Made by a program: the position numbers and the translations under genes. A DNA stretch of 64,000 nucleotides. Source: Salminus brasiliensis. Taxonomy: Eukaryota; Chordata; Actinopteri; Characiformes; Bryconidae. A model generated the notes under the pieces. It saw nothing but the letters and a program-made list of their open reading frames with translations, was not told where the DNA came from and searched no databases. Numbering within the stretch: the stretch's first letter is position 1; each line of letters opens with the position of its first letter. The stretch is taken from positions 24,793,456 through 24,857,455 of the forward strand of contig NC_132900.1 in the NCBI RefSeq assembly GCF_030463535.1, in the 5' to 3' direction. Below, one piece after another: positions 10,430-64,000 of the stretch.

Positions 10430-12070
10430 GGTGTTACTGTCAGTGAGTGCTGATTAGTTGGCATTACTGTTAGTGAGTGCTGATTGGTTGGCATTTCTAT
10501 TAGTAAGTGCTGATTGGTTGGCTATACTGTTAGTGAGTGCTGATTGGCTGGCATTACTGTTAGTGAGTGCTGATTGGCTGGCATTACTGTTAGTGAGTAC
10601 TGATTAGTTGGCATTGCTGTTAGTGAGTGCTGATTGGTTGGCATTACTGTTAGTGAGTGCTGATTAGTTGGCATTACTGTTAGTGAGTGCTGATTGGTTG
10701 GCTATACTGTTAGTGAGTGCTGATTGGTTGGCATTTCTGTTAGTGAGTACTGATTGGTTGGCATTACTGTTAGTGAGTGCTGATTGGTTGGCTATACTGT
10801 TAGTGAGTGCTGATTGGTTGGCATTTCTGTTAGTGAGTACTGATTGGTTGGCATTACTGTTAGTGAGTGCTGATTGGTTGGCATTTCTGTTAGTGAGTGC
10901 TGATTGGTTGGCATTTCTGTTAGTGAGTACTGATTGGTTGGCACTACTGTTAGTGAGTGCTGATTGGTTGGCTATACTGTTAGTGAGTGCTGATTGGTTG
11001 GCATTTCTGTTAGTGAGTGCTGATTGGTTGGCATTTCTGTTAGTGAGTACTGATTGGTTGGCACTACTGTTAGTGAGTGCTGATTGGTTGGCTATACTGT
11101 TAGTGAGTGCTGATTGGTTGGCATTTCTGTTAGTGAGTGCTGATTGGTTGGCATTTCTGTTAGTGAGTGCTGATTGGTTGGCTATACTGTTAGTGAGTGC
11201 TGATTGGTTGGCATTACTGTTAGTGAGTGCTGATTGGTTGGCATTACTGTTAGTGAGTACTGAATAATTGGCATTACTGTTAGTGAGTGCTGATTGGTTG
11301 GCATTACTGTTAGTGAGTGCTGATTGGCTGGCATTACTGTTAGTGAGTGCTGATTGGCTGGCATTACTGTTAGTGAGTACTGATTAGTTGGCATTACTGT
11401 TAGTGAGTGCTGATTGGTTGGCATTACTGTTAGTGAGTACTGAATAATTGGCATTACTGTTAGTGAGTACTGATTGGTTGGCATTACTGTTAGTGAGTGC
11501 TGATTGGTTGGCTATACTGTTAGTGAGTGCTGATTGGTTGGCATTTCTGTTAGTGAGTACTGATTGGTTGGCACTACTGTTAGTGAGTGCTGATTGGTTG
11601 GCTATACTGTTAGTGAGTGCTGATTGGTTGGCATTTCTGTTAGTGAGTACTGATTGGTTGGCATTACTGTTAGTGAGTGCTGATTGGTTGGCATTTCTGT
11701 TAGTGAGTGCTGATTGGTTGGCTATACTGTTAGTGAGTGCTGATTGGTTGGCATCACTGTTAGTGAGTGCTGATTGGTTGGCATTACTGTTAGTGAGTGC
11801 TGATTGGTTGGCATCACTGTTATTGAGTGCTGATTAGTTGGCATTACTGTTAGTGAGTACTGATTGGTTGGCATTACTGTTAGTGAGTGCTGAATAGTTG
11901 GTATTCCTGCTACTCAGTTCTGATTAGGTGGCTTGACTATTACTGAGTGCTGACTGGCTGGCATTTTTGCTACTGAGTGCTGATTGGCTGGCATTAATGT
12001 TACCGACTGCTGATTGATTGGCTTTACTGTTACTGGGAGCTGAATGGCTGCCATTACTGACAGTAGGCGC
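10430..12070 (+). repeat. 30-bp minisatellite, about 54 units, each with a CCAAT-box-like core
   Basis: The unit is 30 bp, close to GTTAGTGAGTGCTGATTGGT followed by TGGCATTACT. The register is kept without indels from about 10440 to 11900, then decays to 12070. Sub-variants (gcattact, gcatttct, gctatact, gcactact) are ordered; for example 10921-11040 and 11041-11160 are the same four-unit block twice. Because 30 is a multiple of three, long open frames of repeating LLVSADWLAI/F appear; these are artefacts of periodicity. Most units contain AACCAATCA or AGCCAATCA on the minus strand, a full NF-Y consensus. It lies between the convergent 3' ends of the lectin gene and usp45. Confidence 0.95.
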
Positions 12071-12797
12071 TGATTGTTTGACTTCACTGCTGATTCTACT
12101 TAAGACTGATAAATGTAAACGAGCTCTGTTCTGATTGGCTGCCCTGTATTGCTCCTCATTTAAATGGCTGTCCAGGCTGAAACACTTCTTTCAGCAGGAC
12201 TAAACTGCTGTGGGCTGTAACAGTACATTCAGCTTTGGCTGTTTTTGTAGCTGGTGGTCTGGACGGTGTTTGTGTGTGTTTAATGTTAAACCGCAGGAAT
12301 TATGATACGGCCCCTTTAACAGGCCGCACTGCACGCGGCTGCCAGTTGAAGTCGCCTTTTGTTTTGCTTTGCTTTTGCGGTGTCTGTCTGTCACTGCACA
12401 TCCCAGCACAGCCAGAAAGGAAAAAGGCCACTGTCCCAAAGCATCCAGCAGCCTGGCACTGACACCCCCCAGACCACACTGTTGGGACAGTGGAGTGTCA
12501 GGACACCAACTTGAGCAGGCGATGGTTTTGGGCAGGGTGTCAGGACACCAACGGCAGCGCGTGATCTTTTCGTGAAGCGCCGTGTCTCTGTTTTGCAGCT
12601 GGGAGATGATTTAATGTGAGTTAATGATGACAGGGTGACGGGAAGATGACGGGAAGATGACGGGAGGGGTGGCGCTTTGGTGCCTTCACACACAACCTGC
12701 TGAATGTGTAGCAAAGCAGCACGGTCTAAAAGCATCTACCAGACACGCATTACATGTCTGCAGCCACAGTTCAGCCTTTTAACAGCCTGGTCTTAGT
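12071..12797. other. Single-copy GC-balanced intergenic region
   Basis: No gene or known repeat was recognised. The base composition is more balanced than the flanks, and 'tgtcaggacaccaac' occurs twice (12496 and 12538 region). Overlapping open frames on both strands are short and have no family match that I recognise. It could hold conserved non-coding sequence. Confidence 0.35.
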
Positions 12798-12823
12798 GTA
12801 TGTGTGTGTGTGTGTGTGTGTGT
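12798..12823 (+). repeat. (TG)n microsatellite
   Basis: Thirteen or so TG units. Confidence 0.95.
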
Positions 12824-13378
12824 ATAGGGGGTTGTTTCCTCCCACTCGCCTCCAGGGAAGACAGACCAATTGGTCAGATCACATTTAGCCTCGCTGATGT
12901 GCCTCAACCTTTTTATCTCCCTCAGATTCGTGCTCGGCTGCTGCTCTGTCTCTGACTGTTCTCCACAGATCGACCCTGATTTCAGACGCAAACCCAGGCG
13001 TTAAAGGGACACTCCAGCCAGAGCCCCCCCCCCCCCCCCTCTCTGATGACGTTTCATGAAGACGAGAGGACCTTCAGAAGAATCCCAACTATTGAAGCTC
13101 ATACCGGTCACCTGGCACCTAATAACAGCTTGTAGGTCACTAGGGGGTCCAAAACAACAGACTCTTTCATTGTAGGTTTTTATACAGAAAAATATGCTCA
13201 ATTTTCAGTGATATGACTTTCTTAGTGCTGACATACTTTTAACAGTAAATCCTAGTAATAATAAAAATGGACAATGCAATAAAAATAAAGGCTTTTGCCA
13301 ATTTATTCTATTGTGAATAATTGTTTTAAGAGTAAACTGTGTGATTTTGTAGTACTTGAACCTTTACATTTATTAATA
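12824..13378. other. Intergenic sequence with poly-C run
   Basis: Contains a (C)n run at about 13024-13038 and otherwise no recognised feature. Confidence 0.5.
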
Positions 13379-13760
13379 CACTATATGAACACCTTTTTCC
13401 ACTGAAACCCAGTGTATTTTATTTTTGGGGGGTGTGTCTACTGTCTGGAGAAGCATTGCAGTGGTTTTGATTGCATTCTGCAACAAGAGTTAGTGAGGTC
13501 AAGATATTGGATGATTACCACACAATCTCATCCTCAAGTCGTCCTAAAACTACTGGATGGAGCACAAAAGACAGCTCCACAGATCACTGCCTATCCAATG
13601 GTATTAGGCATTGTGCTGCTCCAGAGTCCTAAAGTCCTATTCTACTGGCAATACCTAGACAGGCTCTGCATGTGTATGCAAGTTTGCACATCTGTCAACA
13701 ATGGGTGCACCTTAAAGTAGCTGAACACATTAATTAGTAGGCATGTCCACAAACATTTGT
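13379..13760 (+). mobile_element. CACTATATGG-family MITE copy
   Basis: Starts CACTATATGAACACC and ends 'gtccacaaacattt'. The interior shares 'gttagtgaggtcaagatattggatgattacca' type text with the other copies. The right terminal repeat is lost. Non-coding. Confidence 0.75.
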
Positions 13761-14369
13761 GGTAACGTCTTATATTGTCTTATACGGCAGCATCAAAAAA
13801 CATTTGATTAATAAGAAGCCAGCGTGCACGTAGAGCAATGTGCAGCACTGTAAAGAAACAGAGAGGGAGGGGAAAGAAAAAGAGACAACACAGCAGCAGG
13901 GTGCAACACGCTCTTTAAAATGAACATAAGTTGCACCAATCAGAACATTCAACAAATCAGTTGAATGAGAGGAGTATATTTCATTCCTTGCTAACCAGCT
14001 GATAAATTATATATGTGTATGTGTGTGTGTGTCCAAGCAGAAAAAGCTTGAGGACCTGCGACCTGAGGTGGTTTCCACAGGATATACTACATATCACTCA
14101 ACCTTATGCATTCCACACAATGTACATACAAGCACACTTTTTTTTTTAAATATTCAGGCAATCAGTGACATTCACTAGCCCTGCAAAACCAACCCTGGCT
14201 GCAACTGCACCGACAAGCAACAGGGATTAAGAGTTGTTGTAGAACTTTAGTTTTTTTTTTTCCTCAAGTGAATTCTGGATCTGATCCAGATTTTTTTTTT
14301 TTATTTCTAATTCCCCCCCATTATTCTACTCAATTTCCTCTGTCACTAGCACTGCCCTTAACACTAGGG

Positions 14370-14745
14370 ACAATTCTGATTGAAATATTATTCACTGTTC
14401 ACAGATGCCATTAAAATCATCTGCCCCCTCGTGCTTCCAAAATCCTCAGAGCAGTCAGGGCATAGACTCCACAAGACCTCTGAAGGTATTCTGTGGTATC
14501 TGTTACCAAGACAAACAGACAGCAAGTCCTGTAAGTTGCAAGGTTGGGTATTAATTCATCCTGGGCACCTATGACCCTGCATGCCATGAATACCCCACAA
14601 GACTTGCCTGGTGTTTTGGAGATGTTCTGATTCAGAAATCTATCCATCAGAAATGGTGGTTTAGAGTCTTTCATTTTCCCAGTGTACAACCAGTCAACTT
14701 CGAGAAGTGACCGTTTGCTTGCTGCCTAATATGTCCTCATATGCC
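14370..14745 (-). mobile_element. Internally deleted Tc1-like element (first of four related fragments)
   Basis: Shares blocks with 30541-30940 and 42510-42935: 'gactccacaagacctctgaaggt', 'ctgtggtatct', 'cctgtaagttgcaagg', 'ttggagatgttctga' and 'ttgctgcctaatatgtc'. From known fish Tc1 elements these blocks are the two ends of an element whose transposase is read on the minus strand, with the middle missing. It abuts a MITE copy on the right. Confidence 0.6.
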
Positions 14746-15111
14746 TAATCAAATCTGCTGTGAGGATCTGATTGCAGGAGCAGTCGTGAGTTCAAGGTGT
14801 TAGGATTAGGGACGAGGTAGGGTAGTGATTATCTAACATCCCAAAAGAATTGGATGGAGCACAATCATTCCAGAGAACTCTGTGGCACTGCTTCACAGCT
14901 CAAAGCTGGGGGGGTTCTATATACATCTTGCCTACGCCTGGCATTAGACATGGTGTCAATAAGGGTTATGCTCCAGACAAATCTTCTTTTTCTCTACAGG
15001 GACTAGACAAGCTGTGTGTATGCGCATTTCGGCATCAGCAATGTGTGCGCAACTTAAAATAGCTGAATGCTATTAATTAGAAAGTGTCCACAAACATTTG
15101 AACATATAGTG
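14746..15111 (+). mobile_element. CACTATATGG-family MITE copy
   Basis: The right end is preserved: 'gtgtccacaaacatttgaac' followed by ATATAGTG. The interior has 'attggatggagcacaatcattccagagaac' and 'gggactagacaagctgtgtgt'. The left end is fused to the preceding Tc1 fragment. Non-coding. Confidence 0.8.
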
Positions 15112-15276
15112 TATGAATCATCAGGCTAATGAAGCAATGCAAAACAAATAAGCTCTAAAATATATATTAAAAAATGTACCATTTATTGTTTGGTAGCTAG
15201 GCAACCCTGTGAGTGTAGTATTGTCCCTTATTAAGCAAAGAATAACATGTTTACACTGCAAGTGTGGGTATGTGTA

Positions 15277-15278
<2 letters not shown>

Positions 15279-15323
<45 letters not shown>

Positions 15324-15416
15324 CTGGTATTCAGCATATTGGACAAAAACAATAAAAAGAAAAAACAAACAAAAAAAAAAACAATCATCACACACACACA
15401 CACACACACACACACT
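15279..15416 (+). repeat. (TG)n followed by (CA)n microsatellites
   Basis: (TG)22 or so at 15279-15322 and (CA)14 or so at 15388-15416, separated by an A-rich spacer. They are complementary to one another and could fold as an inverted pair. They lie just downstream of the usp45 stop codon, probably in or beyond its 3' UTR. Confidence 0.9.
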
Positions 15417-15772
15417 GTGTTGAGGTTCCCTCATGTAAAAGCAAAGGCCAGAACACGGATCTATTGGCACGTCTTGCTCCGCAGTCTTCATTGTCCTGTA
15501 AAGTCTTTGGCATTCTCTTCATCAAACCAAAACAAAAGGATAAAGGCGCATTATCTATTTTTGAACAGACAAAAGCGCATGATTTTCTACACAACCAAAT
15601 AAGCGCTGTAAAATATAAATAATTCTAGATTTAGAAGATCATTTTCTATTCAGAACAACATCTGCAGTCCAGTGCGCTGTGAAGGTCTGAGTTTAAGAAG
15701 GCAGAAGCTGCGAGGCTAGCATACAGACGAGCTTCCACCTGAATGGGATGAACACTTATGAAACAGCACCGC

Positions 15773-63668
<47,896 letters not shown>

Positions 63669-63674
63669 TGGTAC

Positions 63675-64000
63675 CTGCACACAGACACAGTCGCTCAGCA
63701 CACTGACCCGTTCCAACGTAGCCTGGGCATCGCCAGAATTAATTAGCAAAATATCAAAGTATGCTATATTACAATATTTTCATAACACAATACACTGGAG
63801 ATTAAAATTCAGAAATAATTTCCCAAATGTCAAGGTCACTGTGTAGTCTTATTTAAAATGATACAAACAGGAGTAAGAGAGCAATATTTTAAGCATATTT
63901 CAAAAGTTACACATATTCTGAAGAACATTAAAAAAATATAAATGAGATGTTAGAGAACACTTTCAGATACCTCCTATTTATTGGTGTTAATCTGTCACCT
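63675..64000 (-). other. Sequence upstream of the first coding exon of usp45
   Basis: This is intron sequence on the transcript strand, AT-rich. The promoter and non-coding exon were not found and are probably outside the window. Confidence 0.5.

Noticed and set aside
10668..11267. 199-codon open frame of repeating LLVSADWLAI units
   Set aside because: It is a translation of the 30-bp minisatellite. The period is a multiple of three, so any frame without a stop in the unit stays open. No start context, splice support or family.
11182..11484. 100-codon minus-strand frame of MPTNQHSLTV repeats
   Set aside because: The same minisatellite read on the other strand.
10430..12070. CRISPR-like array
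   Set aside because: Units follow each other directly with no unique spacers, in a vertebrate genome.

Overview
The window is a piece of a ray-finned (teleost) fish nuclear genome. The evidence is: two spliced vertebrate genes with large introns, fish-type Tc1/mariner, hAT and LINE-derived repeats, tRNA-headed SINEs, and very abundant (CA)n/(TG)n microsatellites. The species cannot be fixed from sequence alone; the repeat mix recalls an otophysan such as a characin, which is only an impression. There is no bacterial-type operon, phage, CRISPR array or recognisable RNA gene.

Gene 1 (+ strand, 1427-5630) is a small secreted C-type-lectin-like protein gene: one signal-peptide exon and three exons that each encode one lectin-like domain (exons 1427-1466, 2759-3091, 4812-5147, 5278-5630; 353 residues). 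The domains keep the fold signature but lack the usual calcium/sugar-binding motifs.

Gene 2 (- strand, 63668 down to 15773) is usp45, a ubiquitin-specific protease. I reconstructed 17 coding exons whose phases all join, giving one 802-residue frame. It has an N-terminal three-zinc ZnF-UBP domain, the catalytic Cys (about residue 201), two CxxC zinc-finger pairs in the catalytic domain, and the His (738) and Asp (777) boxes. The two genes converge (tail to tail). The 10 kb between their stop codons holds transposon remnants and a 1.6-kb, 30-bp-unit minisatellite.

Most of the window is usp45 intron packed with mobile DNA. Two full-length, near-identical 1595-bp Tc1 elements with intact 340-residue transposases sit in introns 8 and 4, in the same orientation. 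There are also remnants of several other Tc1-like families, one hAT element with a visible 8-bp target duplication, L2-like LINE pieces, tRNA-derived SINEs, and about ten copies of a short inverted-repeat element whose ends read CACTATATGGACAAAAG. Several single-copy GC-balanced stretches could be conserved regulatory elements; this is inference only.

No clearly novel biological system is present. The observations most worth checking are: the minisatellite that repeats a perfect NF-Y (CCAAT-box) consensus about 40 times at 30-bp spacing; the twin intact Tc1 copies and the deletion they could mediate across usp45 exons 5-8; and unusual usp45 splice sites (a GC donor, a tandem donor, a (TG)n tract beside an acceptor, and a short mobile element touching the exon 1 donor).
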